Assembly (NCBI GenBank): GCA_903873485.1
Contig: CAIQOO010000101.1
Span: 1 to 64,000, forward strand
DNA from: an uncultured beta proteobacterium
GTDB taxonomy: Bacteria > Pseudomonadota > Gammaproteobacteria > Burkholderiales > Burkholderiaceae_C
Reading direction: 5' to 3'
DNA length: 64,000 nt
This document shows, piece by piece, positions 8,755 to 17,920 of this stretch (position 1 is the stretch's first letter; every line of letters starts with the position of its first letter). Below the pieces are notes generated by a model, which saw only the letters and a program-made list of their open reading frames with translations, did no database searches and was not told the DNA's origin. Both the position numbers and the translations under genes were made by a program.

Positions 8755-9537
8755 TTAGAGCTGAGCGAGCTTTTGCAGCATCTGATCGGAGGTCTGCACC
8801 GCTTTGGAATTCATTTCGTAGGCCCGCTGGGTCTGGATCATGGTGACCAGTTCCTGCACCACGTTGACGTTGGAAGTCTCGACAAACCCCTGCATCAGTG
8901 CGCCCATGCCGTCGGCACCTGGCGTACCGGCGGTGGGCTGGCCAGAGGCGGCGCTTTCGGCGTACAGGTTTTGCCCCAGCGGCGTCAGCCCCGCCGGGTT
9001 GATAAAGCGCGCCAGTGCAATGGTGCCAATGCCCTGCGGTGCCGTTTGTCCGGGAATGGTGGCGCTCACCGTGCCATCACCGGCAATGGTGACGGCGGTG
9101 GCGTTGGCCGGCACCGTCACGCCATTGGCAATCGGCAGTCCGGTGGCGGTGACCAGCGCACCCGCCGAGTTGATCTGGAACGAGCCATCGCGGGTGTAGC
9201 TGGTGGTGCCATCGGGCATGGTGACCTGAAAAAAACCGTCTCCCTGAACAGCGACATCAAGCTTGTTGCTGGTCTGCTGCAGGTTGCCTTGCGCAAACGA
9301 GCGGCTGGTGGCCACGGTACGCACGCCCAGTCCCACTTGCAGACCGGTCGGCAGGGTCGATTGCTCGGTGCTGTTGGCACCGACCTGGCGCAGGTTTTGG
9401 TACATCAAGTCTTCAAACACGGCGGTGGCGCGCTTGAAGCCGTTGGTTGACACATTGGCCAAATTGTTGGAGATCACGTCCAACTGCATTTGCTGGGCTT
9501 CCATGCCGGTTTTGGAGATCCACAGAGAGTTGATCAT
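8755..9537 (-). CDS. flgG: Flagellar distal rod protein FlgG
   Basis: FlgG builds the distal rod. The 260-residue length is exactly the family norm. The N-terminus [20 protein letters not shown] with [14 protein letters not shown], the middle [12 protein letters not shown], and the C-terminus [38 protein letters not shown] are diagnostic. It lies between flgF and flgH in the reverse operon. Confidence 0.96.
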   Translation of the reverse strand: MINSLWISKTGMEAQQMQLDVISNNLANVSTNGFKRATAVFEDLMYQNLRQVGANSTEQSTLPTGLQVGLGVRTVATSRSFAQGNLQQTSNKLDVAVQGDGFFQVTMPDGTTSYTRDGSFQINSAGALVTATGLPIANGVTVPANATAVTIAGDGTVSATIPGQTAPQGIGTIALARFINPAGLTPLGQNLYAESAASGQPTAGTPGADGMGALMQGFVETSNVNVVQELVTMIQTQRAYEMNSKAVQTSDQMLQKLAQL

Positions 9538-9558
9538 GGTGCTTGTCCTGTTAAAAAA

Positions 9559-10299
9559 TCAGCCTTGCATGCTGAGTAACTGTGCGGCGGCGCGGTCATC
9601 CGCTTCGGCGGTGGTCATCAGTCTGGTTTGCGACTCAAACTGGCGTGCCGCCTGGATCATGCCAACCATGGTTTCAATCGCGTTGACATTGGAGCCTTCG
9701 ATGGTGCCGAGTTGCAGTCTGGCTGTGTTGTCATTGGGCATCGGGTCGCCCGAGGTGGGGCGAAACAGGCCATCGTCGCCACGCTTGAGCGGGTCGTCGC
9801 CGGTCGGGGTGGCCACCTTGAGCCGACCGATGCCGGCCGAAGGCTGATTTCCGACCTTGGCGGTCAGGGTGCCGTCGAGGCCGATAGTGATTTCAGCACC
9901 GGCGGGCACGCTGATCGGCGAGCCACCATCGCTGAGCACGGTCAGCCCGGTGTTGGTTTTCAGGGTGCCGTCGGGTGCCACTTCAAACGAGCCGTTGCGG
10001 GTGTAAGCCTCGGTGCCGTCAAGCCCCTGCACGCCAAACCAGGCGTTACCGGTGGTCATGGCATCCATGGCGCGACCGGTACGGTGCGGTGTGCCGGGAA
10101 TGTCCAGAAAGCCCGGTGTCGCTTCGAGTGCCATGACCCGGGTGGTAGCACCATCGCCGCGCACCGGCACCGCACGGTAAGTTGACAACTCGGCGCGAAA
10201 GCCATTGGTCGAGACATTGGCCAGGTTGTTGGACAGCACCGCCTGCCGATGCGCTGCCGCATTGGCCCCGGTCATGGCGGTGTAAATCAGATGATCCAT
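9559..10299 (-). CDS. flgF: Flagellar proximal rod protein FlgF
   Basis: FlgF is one of the proximal rod subunits exported by the flagellar type III system. The sequence starts MDHLIYTAMTGANAAAHRQ and has [17 protein letters not shown], then GNAWFGVQGLDGTEAYTRNGSF, and ends with an IEGSNVNAIETMVGMIQAARQFE helix. Length 246 matches FlgF. A 21-base gap separates it from flgG. Confidence 0.95.
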   Translation of the reverse strand: MDHLIYTAMTGANAAAHRQAVLSNNLANVSTNGFRAELSTYRAVPVRGDGATTRVMALEATPGFLDIPGTPHRTGRAMDAMTTGNAWFGVQGLDGTEAYTRNGSFEVAPDGTLKTNTGLTVLSDGGSPISVPAGAEITIGLDGTLTAKVGNQPSAGIGRLKVATPTGDDPLKRGDDGLFRPTSGDPMPNDNTARLQLGTIEGSNVNAIETMVGMIQAARQFESQTRLMTTAEADDRAAAQLLSMQG

Positions 10300-10326
10300 G
10301 CTGGCTCCTGGTCAAAACCCAGTTAA

Positions 10327-11670
10327 TTACTTCAGATTGACCAGCGTGGACATGATCTGGTCTTGCGTCTTGATGGTCTGTGCATTGGCCTGATAGGCAC
10401 GCTGCGCCGTCATCATGTTGACCAGTTCGACCGTCAAATCAACATTGGAGTCTTCCAGGGCACCAGAGCGCAGCGCACCGAATTTGCCGACGCTGGGGGA
10501 ACCTTGCAGTGGCAAGCCTGATGCGAAGGATTCCGCCCAAGAGTTGCCGCCCAGCGGTGTCAGGCCCTGCACATTGCGGAAGTCAGCCAGCGCAACCTGG
10601 CCCGCTGCTTGCGTTTGTCCGTTGGAGTAACGCGCCGCCACCACACCGTCTTCGCCAATGTTTACCCCGATCAATTCACCTGATGTGTAGCCGTCCTGGG
10701 TCAGGTCAGCCACCGCAAAGTTGGTGCCGTACTGGGTGATGGCCGTTGTATCGGTACCTATGGTGCCGCCGAGGTCAATCGTGATGGCTTGATCAATAAA
10801 ACCGTCGGTGGGGGCGGCACCCACCGGATATTCGTTTGGGTTCAATGAGGTCACTGATGCTGCCGGCAGAGTGAAGGCAAAGTTGGGCGGCGGTACGCCA
10901 ACGTTGGCAGGGCCCGTAATTTTGCCGGTTGCATCAAAGGTAATCTGAAACAGACCAGTCGGTGACGGGAATGCTACGGTGTCAAGACTGGTGAAGACAT
11001 TCCAGGTGTTTGGAGCCACATCTTTTTCAAAGTAAAGAGTGATTGGCGAAGCCAGCCCCTGTGCATCGTAAACATTCACAGAGGTGCCGTAGGTTGAGCG
11101 CGGCGTAGGCAGAATAGCCGCAACTGCGGGGGGGCCAACTACTGCTGGAACGCCTACTGCAGGTGTCGCCCTGGCATCAAGGTTCATGCGAAGTCTGATG
11201 TTATCGGTTTGCTTGGCCCCAATCGGCGCAGCGGTCGGCAGTTGCAGTTTTGTCAGGGTGGCGCTGGTAGGTACCCCCGCCACATCAGTCGGGTAGCCCA
11301 TCAGATTGGCCCCGTTATTGGTTTTGATGTAGCCCTCCTTGTCCAGCTTGAAGGAGCCATCGCGTGTATAGGCTGAGGTGCCATCAGACTGTGTGAGCCG
11401 GAAAAAACCGCCCCCATTGATCGCCACATCCAGACTGTTGCCGGTCGTGGAAATGCTGCCCTGGGTGAACTGTTGTGCCACGGAGGCGACCTCAACGCCG
11501 ATGCCAACATTGCTCGAACCACCATAACCCAGCGCCGACGAATACATGGCTGAAAACTCGGCGCGCGAAGATTTCATGCCGGTGGTGTTGGCATTGGCAA
11601 TGTTGTGGCCAATCACATCCAGGCTGCGGCTGGAGGCACCGAGTCCCGAGAGGCCGGTTTGGAATGACAT
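10327..11670 (-). CDS. flgE: Flagellar hook protein FlgE
   Basis: FlgE polymerises into the hook. It has the N-terminal MSFQTGLSGLGASSRSLDVIG and GHNIANANTTGMKSSRAEFS, and the C-terminal LEDSNVDLTVELVNMMTAQRAYQANAQTI helix. At 447 residues it is somewhat longer than the ~400-residue enteric protein, with a variable Pro/Ala/Thr-rich domain around 170-330. It follows flgD with a 37-base gap. Confidence 0.96.
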   Translation of the reverse strand: MSFQTGLSGLGASSRSLDVIGHNIANANTTGMKSSRAEFSAMYSSALGYGGSSNVGIGVEVASVAQQFTQGSISTTGNSLDVAINGGGFFRLTQSDGTSAYTRDGSFKLDKEGYIKTNNGANLMGYPTDVAGVPTSATLTKLQLPTAAPIGAKQTDNIRLRMNLDARATPAVGVPAVVGPPAVAAILPTPRSTYGTSVNVYDAQGLASPITLYFEKDVAPNTWNVFTSLDTVAFPSPTGLFQITFDATGKITGPANVGVPPPNFAFTLPAASVTSLNPNEYPVGAAPTDGFIDQAITIDLGGTIGTDTTAITQYGTNFAVADLTQDGYTSGELIGVNIGEDGVVAARYSNGQTQAAGQVALADFRNVQGLTPLGGNSWAESFASGLPLQGSPSVGKFGALRSGALEDSNVDLTVELVNMMTAQRAYQANAQTIKTQDQIMSTLVNLK

Positions 11671-11707
11671 GATTGATTTCCTTTGGGTTGGTTATTGGTG
11701 GTGTGCG

Positions 11708-12370
11708 TTAAAGAATGGCCTTGATGCTGCTGTAGCTGGCAGCACCCCTGCCCTGCAGTTGTACCGTCATGGCCCCGTTTTCGAGACCTACCGACACCAC
11801 CTTGTCTTGTGCCAGGGTGGTGGCTTCAATCGCCTTGCCGCCGGTCGTTGCAGTCACCCTAAAGCTCGGGCTGCCGGTGCCGTGGTAGGCCGAGGCATCC
11901 CAGTTGAAGTAGTTGCGGCCAGCATCGAGCGCGCCAGCATCAATGGTGTCGATCACCTGCCCGCCGGGCGACAAGATTTCAACTTTCACACTTTCGGCCC
12001 GGCCCGCCAGGTCAATCGCACCGACGGCGGTGCCATCGATCGGGGTCAAGGTGTTGCCCTCAACCAGCACGTCGTGGCCGACCATGTTGCTGCCTTGCAG
12101 CATCTGCAGGGTATTGAACTGCTCGGCCATGCTTTTCAGGGTGGTATTGACCTGCTCGATGCCGGTGACGGTGCTCATTTGCGCCATCTGGCTGGTCATC
12201 TGGGCGTTGTCCATCGGGTTCATCGGATCCTGGTTGTTCAGTTGTGCCACCAGCAGCTTCAAAAACCGGTCCTGCATCGCATCGACACCGGTGGTCTTGG
12301 TGCTGGTGCTGTTGTTGGCGGCAAGTGCTGCGTTACTTGAAACAACGGGGGCGGAAGTGGCGGTAAGCAT
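11708..12370 (-). CDS. flgD: Flagellar hook-capping protein FlgD
   Basis: FlgD is the hook assembly scaffold. Conserved signature: DRFLKLLVAQLNNQDPMNPMDNAQMTSQMAQMSTV (about residues 32-66), then tandem FlgD Ig-like/tudor regions carrying GNTLTPIDG and FNWDASAYHG. 220 residues is within family range. Position between flgC and flgE is canonical. Confidence 0.95.
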   Translation of the reverse strand: MLTATSAPVVSSNAALAANNSTSTKTTGVDAMQDRFLKLLVAQLNNQDPMNPMDNAQMTSQMAQMSTVTGIEQVNTTLKSMAEQFNTLQMLQGSNMVGHDVLVEGNTLTPIDGTAVGAIDLAGRAESVKVEILSPGGQVIDTIDAGALDAGRNYFNWDASAYHGTGSPSFRVTATTGGKAIEATTLAQDKVVSVGLENGAMTVQLQGRGAASYSSIKAIL

Positions 12371-12400
12371 GGCGAGAATCCTGGTTGGGCTGATCTGGTT

Positions 12401-12805
12401 TTATTGACCCATTTGCAGCGTTTTAAGCAGCAGGGTTTTGGCGGTGTTCATGACTTCAACATTGTTCTGGTACGAACGCGAGGCCGAAATCATGTTGACC
12501 ATTTCTTCCACCGGATTGACGTTGGAAAAATTGACGTACCCCTCGGCATCTGCCGATGGATGGTTGGGGTTGTGCACCCGCTTGAACGGCTGGTTGCTTT
12601 CCTGAATCGAACTGACCCTGACACCGGATGCGGCAGCCGACCCCATGGGTGCAGTCTGAAACACCACCTGGCGGCTCTTGTAACCCTGGCCATCCGGCCC
12701 GGCCACCGCATCGACGTTCGCCAGATTGCTGGCCACCACATTAAGCCGCTGCGACTGCGCGCTGATGGCACTGCCCGAGACACTGAAGATTGAAAACATC
12801 GACAT
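12401..12805 (-). CDS. flgC: Flagellar proximal rod protein FlgC
   Basis: The 134-residue protein matches FlgC length and layout: SVSGSAISAQSQRLNVVASNLANVDAV at the N-terminus, the YKSRQVVFQ segment, and a C-terminal VNFSNVNPVEEMVNMISASRSYQNNVEVMNTAK helix. It is a periplasmic rod subunit. It sits between flgB and flgD. Confidence 0.95.
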   Translation of the reverse strand: MSMFSIFSVSGSAISAQSQRLNVVASNLANVDAVAGPDGQGYKSRQVVFQTAPMGSAAASGVRVSSIQESNQPFKRVHNPNHPSADAEGYVNFSNVNPVEEMVNMISASRSYQNNVEVMNTAKTLLLKTLQMGQ

Positions 12806-12832
12806 AACAATTCTCCGGACGGTGATCGGCGC

Positions 12833-13276
12833 TTATTGACCCTGAATGGCGCTCAGCAGCGTCTTCGACTGGCCGTTGATAAAGCGCAGGGTGGCCTCAT
12901 AGTGCACCGAGTTATCGACAAAGCTGGCCCGTTCACGGTCGAGGTCCACGCTGTTGGCATCGGCGCTGGGCTGGGTTTGCAGGGTGTAGGCGAGATCGGA
13001 GCTTGCCGTGAACTGGCTGTTTTCCAGACCCGACAGTGCGATGTGTCTGGGGTGTGTGGTGACATGGGCATCGTTCAGGGTTGGCCGGGGCGCGGCGCTG
13101 GCAAGTTCGCTGCTGCCGGTCTGCTGGCTGAGCGACTCCTTGAAGTTGATGTCGCGGCCAACAAAGCCGGGGGTGTCGGCATTCGCAATATTGCTGGCAA
13201 TGATGCGTTGGCGTTCGGCCCGCAGCACCAGAGCTTTGGAATGAAAATCCAGCCCGCTGGTTATATTGGCAAACAT
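12833..13276 (-). CDS. flgB: Flagellar proximal rod protein FlgB
   Basis: FlgB is the rod subunit next to the MS ring. I start it at the internal ATG (MFANITSGLDFHSKALVLRAE) rather than the long ORF-track start, because the extra 65 residues are low-complexity and unlike FlgB. Motif ASNIANADTPGFVGRDINFKE and the C-terminal NSVHYEATLRFINGQSKT are typical. 147 residues. As the first gene of the reverse flg operon its promoter should lie in 13277-13459, shared with divergent flgA; no clear consensus promoter was found there. Confidence 0.93.
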   Translation of the reverse strand: MFANITSGLDFHSKALVLRAERQRIIASNIANADTPGFVGRDINFKESLSQQTGSSELASAAPRPTLNDAHVTTHPRHIALSGLENSQFTASSDLAYTLQTQPSADANSVDLDRERASFVDNSVHYEATLRFINGQSKTLLSAIQGQ

Positions 13277-13459
13277 GAAACACCTCGACTTTGATGAACC
13301 TGCGTCGCGCCAGAATGCGCCCGCAGAACTTGCTGAAGATTGATTATGAAAAGCCGCCACGGTTTCTAAACTGCAAAGAGAGGGGGAATTGCCGGTTACT
13401 TGCCGATTTTCAGAACGTGTGGTTTGTCTATAGTCGCAGGTGCTACCCAAGGAATTGCC

Positions 13460-14200
13460 ATGTTTGCCCACCCTGCCCTATTAATTCGATACCTCGCGAC
13501 GATCGCTATGTGCGTTGTCAGCTTGGGCTGGTCGGGTGTCGGGGCGCAAACGCAGCCGGCGCTGGCAGATGCGTCGGCGCTTTATGACAATGCCCAGCGT
13601 TGGCTCGACCAGGCGCTGGCCGACAGCGCGGGCAAGCTGCCATTGCGCATGGAAGTCACGGTCGGCGAACTGGACCACCGCCTCAAGCTGGCGCCTTGCC
13701 TGCAGGTTGATCCCTATATTCCTTCTGGCACCCAGTTGTGGGGCAAAACCCGACTGGGGCTGCGCTGTACCCAAGGTGCATCCCGCTGGAATGTGTTTCT
13801 GCCGATTACGGTCAAGGCTTTTGGGCCGGCCTGGGTCATCAAGGGGCAGGTGCCACAGGGCCGCGCGTTGACCGCCGCCGATGCGATGCCGATGGAGGTG
13901 GACTGGGCCGAGTTCAGCAGTTCGATCGTGGCCAACGAGGCAGACTGGATCGGTCAGACCGCGACCCGTATGTTGTCAACCGGGCAGGCCTTGCGCAGCG
14001 ACATGCTGAAAGCGGCGCAGGTGTTTCAGGCCGGTGCGCAGGTGCGGGTGCTGGCGCGCGGCACCGGGTTTGAGGTGGCCACCAGCGGACAAGCCGTATC
14101 GGGCGGTGTTGTGGGGCAAAGCGCCCGGGTTCGCATGGACAACGGCCGGGTGATGATCGGCCTGGTGGTGGACAGCCACACCGTGAGGCTGGATTTATGA
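13460..14200 (+). CDS. flgA: P-ring assembly chaperone FlgA
   Basis: FlgA is the periplasmic chaperone for P-ring (FlgI) assembly. I chose the ATG preceded by AAGGA at six bases spacing, giving 246 residues with a signal peptide (ALLIRYLATIAMCVVSLGWSG). The C-terminal half is an SAF-type domain: VIKGQVPQGRALTAADAM, ATRMLSTGQALRSDMLK and a final VVGQSARVRMDNGRVMIG block. It is divergent from flgB and starts the flgA-flgM-flgN group. Confidence 0.93.
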   Translation: MFAHPALLIRYLATIAMCVVSLGWSGVGAQTQPALADASALYDNAQRWLDQALADSAGKLPLRMEVTVGELDHRLKLAPCLQVDPYIPSGTQLWGKTRLGLRCTQGASRWNVFLPITVKAFGPAWVIKGQVPQGRALTAADAMPMEVDWAEFSSSIVANEADWIGQTATRMLSTGQALRSDMLKAAQVFQAGAQVRVLARGTGFEVATSGQAVSGGVVGQSARVRMDNGRVMIGLVVDSHTVRLDL

Positions 14201-14227
14201 AACTTGGGAGCGGTTTGAAATCAGGGG

Positions 14228-14254
14228 TAAAGTTTGGCCGGCTTTTGCCGAAAG
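14228..14254 (+). promoter_or_regulatory. Sigma-28 (FliA) promoter upstream of flgM
   Basis: TAAAGTTT, an 11-base spacer, then GCCGAAAG. The -35 half is identical to the classic enterobacterial sigma-28 consensus and the -10 half differs only at the last bases (consensus GCCGATAA). It lies ~43 bases upstream of the flgM ATG, just after flgA. This places flgM (and probably flgN) in the late, FliA-dependent class, as in other bacteria with FlgM feedback. Confidence 0.85.
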
Positions 14255-14296
14255 TGAACTTACGAGGCTACATCCGCAGTAGTTTTGGAGAACACC

Positions 14297-14623
14297 ATGA
14301 AAATCAGCCAAACACCCGACAACCCGGTTGCCATCAGCAACAACGCCGCATCTTTAGCCGCAAAAAACGGTTCGGCGGCCAGCACGATTGCCCGAACCAG
14401 TGCAGTCAAGAGCACGCCATCCGCTGGCGTGGCAGTCACGGTTTCCAATGCGACACGTTCCCTCAAGGCAGACGGTACGGGGGCACCGCCGGATATCGAC
14501 ATGGCCAAGGTCAGCGCCATGCGATCAGCCATTGCGAATGGAAGCTACAAGGTCAACCCGGAAGCCATCGCCGACAAAATGCTCTCCAACGCCGGGGAAA
14601 TGCTACAGCGCAGCCGTGTCTAA
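14297..14623 (+). CDS. flgM: Anti-sigma-28 factor FlgM
   Basis: FlgM binds FliA until the hook is finished and is then exported. The 108-residue protein begins MKISQTPDNP and has the C-terminal FliA-binding pattern DMAKVSAMRSAIANGSYKVNPEAIADKML. I prefer this ATG over the one 12 bases upstream because GGAG lies six bases before it. The middle is Ser/Ala-rich and disordered-looking, typical of an exported FlgM. It is preceded by a strong sigma-28 promoter. Confidence 0.93.
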   Translation: MKISQTPDNPVAISNNAASLAAKNGSAASTIARTSAVKSTPSAGVAVTVSNATRSLKADGTGAPPDIDMAKVSAMRSAIANGSYKVNPEAIADKMLSNAGEMLQRSRV

Positions 14624-14666
14624 ACGCTGACGGGGCGGCTTTTCCTCTGCCTAACGAGGAAAAGTC

Positions 14667-15059
14667 ATGAGCCCCAACGTAAAGACCCTGATTGACCAAA
14701 TCGACTCCCAGCTTGCACAGTTTTCCGAGGCTTTGCTAAATTCTCGCCCCGACGCCCTGATGGCCACTTCGGCAGCGCTGAGAGCAACTTTGGTTGATTT
14801 TTCCCGGCAGCCCAGGCAAGTCGTGGCGGAATACCGGTGTGACCCGGTTTTGCGCGCACGCATCCACAAAATTGCCGCTGTGCTGGCTTCGCGGCGTGAA
14901 AACCTGGCTCGGCAATCGGTCATCGTGGAGCGATCTTTGGCGGCGCTGATGCCTGCCGCAAAAGCACAAACTTACGCACCACCGTCAGGCGGTTATTCAC
15001 GCCAGCCCTATGGCAGTGCGGGCATTCGAAGCGGCGAGTTCCAGGCTACCTCGGCTTAA
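14667..15059 (+). CDS. flgN: FlgN-like flagellar export chaperone
   Basis: A 130-residue, helix-rich protein directly downstream of flgM. FlgN chaperones FlgK and FlgL to the export gate. The sequence itself is weakly conserved: a long N-terminal helical region (MSPNVKTLIDQIDSQLAQFSEALL) and a Gln/Tyr/Ser tail. The assignment rests mainly on size and the flgA-flgM-flgN order. ACGAGGAAAAGTC precedes the ATG. Confidence 0.72.
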   Translation: MSPNVKTLIDQIDSQLAQFSEALLNSRPDALMATSAALRATLVDFSRQPRQVVAEYRCDPVLRARIHKIAAVLASRRENLARQSVIVERSLAALMPAAKAQTYAPPSGGYSRQPYGSAGIRSGEFQATSA

Positions 15060-15195
15060 AAAACCGGTTTTCCCGACTGCTCGGGCAGTCAACAATCAGT
15101 TATAAGTGCTCGTGGCCGACAGCCAACTCGCGCTATCATCCGTGCACCACAATGCCGCCATCCGTGCGGCCCAACCATGAAAGATCCACAGCCCC

Positions 15196-15816
15196 ATGCG
15201 AGCATTAGTTGAAACTGCCAATCAGATCGCGCAAGAGATTGAGCGCACCCGCCAGCATCTGACCAATTTGGAACAGGCGCTTGAGGGTCTCAAGCCCTTG
15301 ATCACGATTGATGAAATGACATCGACGTTGCCTTACAGCACCATGTCCCAGCCGGAATCGGTCGAAGACCTGTCGATCGTGAACGCCAATGTACCGACCA
15401 GGAAAAAGGCCAAGCCAAAGCCCAAACCGACCGAGAAGGTCAAGAAGGTCAAGAAGGTCAAACCGGCGCCGGCAGTCATCGACATCGAGGTGGCGGCAAC
15501 AGTCAAGTTGCCGGCAACTGGTGCTGAGGTTTGGCTCAAGTGCATCGGTCGAAAGAAGCTCAGCCTGGGTCAAATAGTCGATACGGCACTCAAGCAGCTT
15601 GAACTGGACGATTCGGCCCGGGGCATCATCACCAATCGTGTCACTGCCTGGGCCAATGCGGCCGTCAAAAAAGGCGTGCTGATTCCGGCGGGAACGCGAG
15701 ACGGATACAAGTTATTCCAGCGGGCATCTGCCAAAGATGAAAAGGCCGTGGTCAGCAGCGGGGCTGTTGATGCCGCCCAAGGGGCCGAATTCGCCGAAGG
15801 GCAAGAGACAACGTAA
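15196..15816 (+). CDS. Hypothetical Lys-rich protein with coiled-coil start
   Basis: I do not recognise this 206-residue protein. Residues ~1-35 look like a coiled coil (IAQEIERTRQHLTNLEQALEGL); ~70-95 is a basic linker built on a KKVKKVK repeat; ~105-175 looks folded and helical (WLKCIGRKKLSLGQIVDTALKQLEL, then ITNRVTAWANAAVKKGVL), compatible with a winged-helix-like DNA-binding module; the tail is acidic. It might be a nucleoid- or DNA-associated protein, but that is only inference. Confidence 0.5.
   Translation: MRALVETANQIAQEIERTRQHLTNLEQALEGLKPLITIDEMTSTLPYSTMSQPESVEDLSIVNANVPTRKKAKPKPKPTEKVKKVKKVKPAPAVIDIEVAATVKLPATGAEVWLKCIGRKKLSLGQIVDTALKQLELDDSARGIITNRVTAWANAAVKKGVLIPAGTRDGYKLFQRASAKDEKAVVSSGAVDAAQGAEFAEGQETT
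15433..15461 (+). repeat. Nine-base tandem repeat (about three copies)
   Basis: GAAGGTCAA is repeated three times in the Lys-rich linker of the hypothetical gene, encoding the KVKKVKKVK run. Units are a multiple of three, so copy-number change would alter linker length without a frameshift. Confidence 0.8.
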
Positions 15817-15851
15817 CGACACTTGTTTTTTTGGCAGCGCCCGGTGGCGCA

Positions 15852-16106
15852 TCAGTTTTTGCGGCTTGACCGGAGGTACTCCTGAATGACCTCCGACACC
15901 TTTTCCAGCTTTTGCATCGCCTCTGGAACAAACTTTGTTATCGGATGCGCCATCTTGTATTTTTGAAGGAACTCTTCAGTTGACTCCCGCTGCTCTGCCG
16001 GCAGCCTGGTATCAAGCTCCTTCTTCGTGCTGTAGGCGTGTTGCTGGCGCAGTTCAGCCGCAAGCTCGCGGACATGGGCGGCAAGTATCAGGTCTTCGGT
16101 TGTCAT
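15852..16106 (-). CDS. Small hypothetical protein
   Basis: An 84-residue protein starting MTTEDLILAAHVRELAAELRQ; I chose this ATG because AGGAG lies just upstream, trimming eight residues from the longest frame. It is predicted helical and charged, ending in QEYLRSSRKN, with no signal peptide or known motif. It stands alone on the reverse strand between two forward genes. Function unknown. Confidence 0.5.
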   Translation of the reverse strand: MTTEDLILAAHVRELAAELRQQHAYSTKKELDTRLPAEQRESTEEFLQKYKMAHPITKFVPEAMQKLEKVSEVIQEYLRSSRKN

Positions 16107-16287
16107 GGACACTCCTGGTGGCGGGTACAAAGGGAATCGGTTTGAAGATTATTTTGCGCGTCTTTGGCATGAAATGCCAGATATACATGAACTCGACTCA
16201 GTCCATGAGGACGTTTTATCCTTCGCTGCTGCCCCATTCATCATCCATGCCGGCAGGTGGCCTGGTGCCTTGCCAAGGTGGTAGGTC

Positions 16288-16755
16288 ATGATGGCATTGT
16301 TGCAGCGTGTCGGCTGTGCCCACGTCGAAATTGCCGGTCAAACCGTGGGCCAAATCGGGCCGGGTTTGCTGGTGCTGCTGTGCGCTGAACGCGGCGACAC
16401 GCCGCAGCAGAGCGACAAACTGCTGGCAAAAATTCTCAAGCTGCGCATTTTCAGTGATGCCCAAGGCAAGATGAACCTGAGTGTGCAGAACCTCGACGGC
16501 CAGGGCATGGTCGGAGGCCTGCTAGTGGTCAGCCAGTTTACGCTGGCCGCCGACACCGCTGGCGGCAACCGGCCCGGGTTTTCCGCAGCGGCCTTGCCAG
16601 AGGACGGTCGCCGGCTGTACCAGCACTTTGTCGCGCAGGCCAGACTGGCCCATCCGCTGGTGCAGACGGGCGAGTTTGGCGCCGACATGCAGGTGCATCT
16701 GGTCAATGACGGCCCGGTCACGATCCCGCTGCGCATCGCCCCCGGACCACGATAA
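16288..16755 (+). CDS. dtd: D-aminoacyl-tRNA deacylase Dtd
   Basis: Dtd hydrolyses D-amino acids mischarged onto tRNA, recycling the tRNA. The sequence starts [17 protein letters not shown] and contains the family signatures [10 protein letters not shown] and NDGPVTIPL, close to the usual SQFTL and N.GPVT catalytic motifs, with GNRPGF between. 155 residues is slightly above the family's ~145. It lies just upstream of rodA (nine-base gap). Confidence 0.93.
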   Translation: MMALLQRVGCAHVEIAGQTVGQIGPGLLVLLCAERGDTPQQSDKLLAKILKLRIFSDAQGKMNLSVQNLDGQGMVGGLLVVSQFTLAADTAGGNRPGFSAAALPEDGRRLYQHFVAQARLAHPLVQTGEFGADMQVHLVNDGPVTIPLRIAPGPR

Positions 16756-16764
16756 TCATGTGCC

Positions 16765-17919
16765 ATGTCGCTGGTTTTTGAACGTCCCTCTTTATGGCAT
16801 CGCCTGTCGCCCTGGTTTACCGGTTTTGACGGTCCGCTGGCGTTTGTGATTTTCTTGCTGGCGTGTGCCGGTTTGATGGTCATGTACTCCTCGGGTTACG
16901 ACCACGGCAGCCGATTTGAAGACCATGGCCGCAATATGCTGATTGCCGGTTTCATCTTGTTCGTGGTGGCGCAAATTCCACCGCAACGGCTGATGGCGCT
17001 GGCGGTGCCGCTGTATGTGGTGGGGGTCACGCTGCTGATTGCGGTGGCGGTATTTGGCGTGACAAAAAAAGGGGCGCGGCGCTGGCTCAACGTCGGTGTC
17101 GTCATTCAGCCCAGTGAAATCCTGAAAATTGCCATGCCGCTGATGCTGGCCTGGTGGTTTCAAAAGCGCGAGGGGCAGCTCAGAGCACTGGATTTTTTGG
17201 TGGCTGGCGTGTTGCTGATGTTGCCGATCGGGCTGATCATGAAACAGCCGGATCTGGGTACCGCTTTGCTGGTGCTGGCGGCTGGCCTGTCGGTGATGTT
17301 TTTTGCCGGGTTGAGCTGGAAGCTGGTGGCACCACCCCTGCTGCTGGGCCTGGTCGGCATGACTCTGTTGGTGGTGTTTGAACCCGAGCTGTGTGCCGAT
17401 GGGGTGAGTTGGCCGCTGCTGCGCGACTACCAGCAGCAACGCATCTGCACTTTGCTGGACCCGACCCGTGACCCGCTGGGCAAGGGATTTCACATCATTC
17501 AGGGCATGATCGCCATTGGCTCGGGCGGATTTTGGGGCAAAGGTTTCATGCAGGGCACGCAAACACACCTGGAATTTATCCCCGAGCGCACCACTGACTT
17601 TATTTTTGCCGCGTTTTCAGAAGAGTTCGGCCTGTTTGGCAACCTGCTGCTGATTGTTGCGTTTATCTTTCTGGTGCTGCGTGCGCTGGCCATTGCGCTG
17701 GAGGCTCCGACGGTATTTTCGCGTCTGCTGGCGGCTGCCGTGGGCATGATTTTCTTTTGTTATGCCTTCGTCAACATGGGCATGGTCAGCGGCATTTTGC
17801 CGGTGGTCGGCGTGCCCTTGCCGTTTATCAGCTACGGCGGCACCGCCATGGTCACGCTGGGCCTGAGTCTGGGCATTTTGATGTCGATTGCCAAGTCCAA
17901 ACGGCTGGTGCAATCCTGA
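16765..17919 (+). CDS. rodA: Rod-shape SEDS peptidoglycan glycosyltransferase RodA
   Basis: RodA is the multi-pass SEDS polymerase of the elongasome. The 384 residues contain about ten hydrophobic segments and the SEDS landmarks KKGARRWLNVG, IQPSEILKIAMPL, KQPDLGTALLVLAAG, AAFSEEFGLFGNL and PFISYGGTAMV. The ATG follows dtd closely and the pair may be co-transcribed. Two hairpin repeats follow its stop. The usual PBP2 partner (mrdA) would lie elsewhere; it is not in the window. Confidence 0.94.
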   Translation: MSLVFERPSLWHRLSPWFTGFDGPLAFVIFLLACAGLMVMYSSGYDHGSRFEDHGRNMLIAGFILFVVAQIPPQRLMALAVPLYVVGVTLLIAVAVFGVTKKGARRWLNVGVVIQPSEILKIAMPLMLAWWFQKREGQLRALDFLVAGVLLMLPIGLIMKQPDLGTALLVLAAGLSVMFFAGLSWKLVAPPLLLGLVGMTLLVVFEPELCADGVSWPLLRDYQQQRICTLLDPTRDPLGKGFHIIQGMIAIGSGGFWGKGFMQGTQTHLEFIPERTTDFIFAAFSEEFGLFGNLLLIVAFIFLVLRALAIALEAPTVFSRLLAAAVGMIFFCYAFVNMGMVSGILPVVGVPLPFISYGGTAMVTLGLSLGILMSIAKSKRLVQS

Positions 17920-17920
17920 G

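Noticed and set aside
16105-16284. 59-codon forward frame MDTPGGGYKGNRFEDYF...
   Set aside because: Too short and overlaps the start of a reverse gene; coding-like look may be chance.
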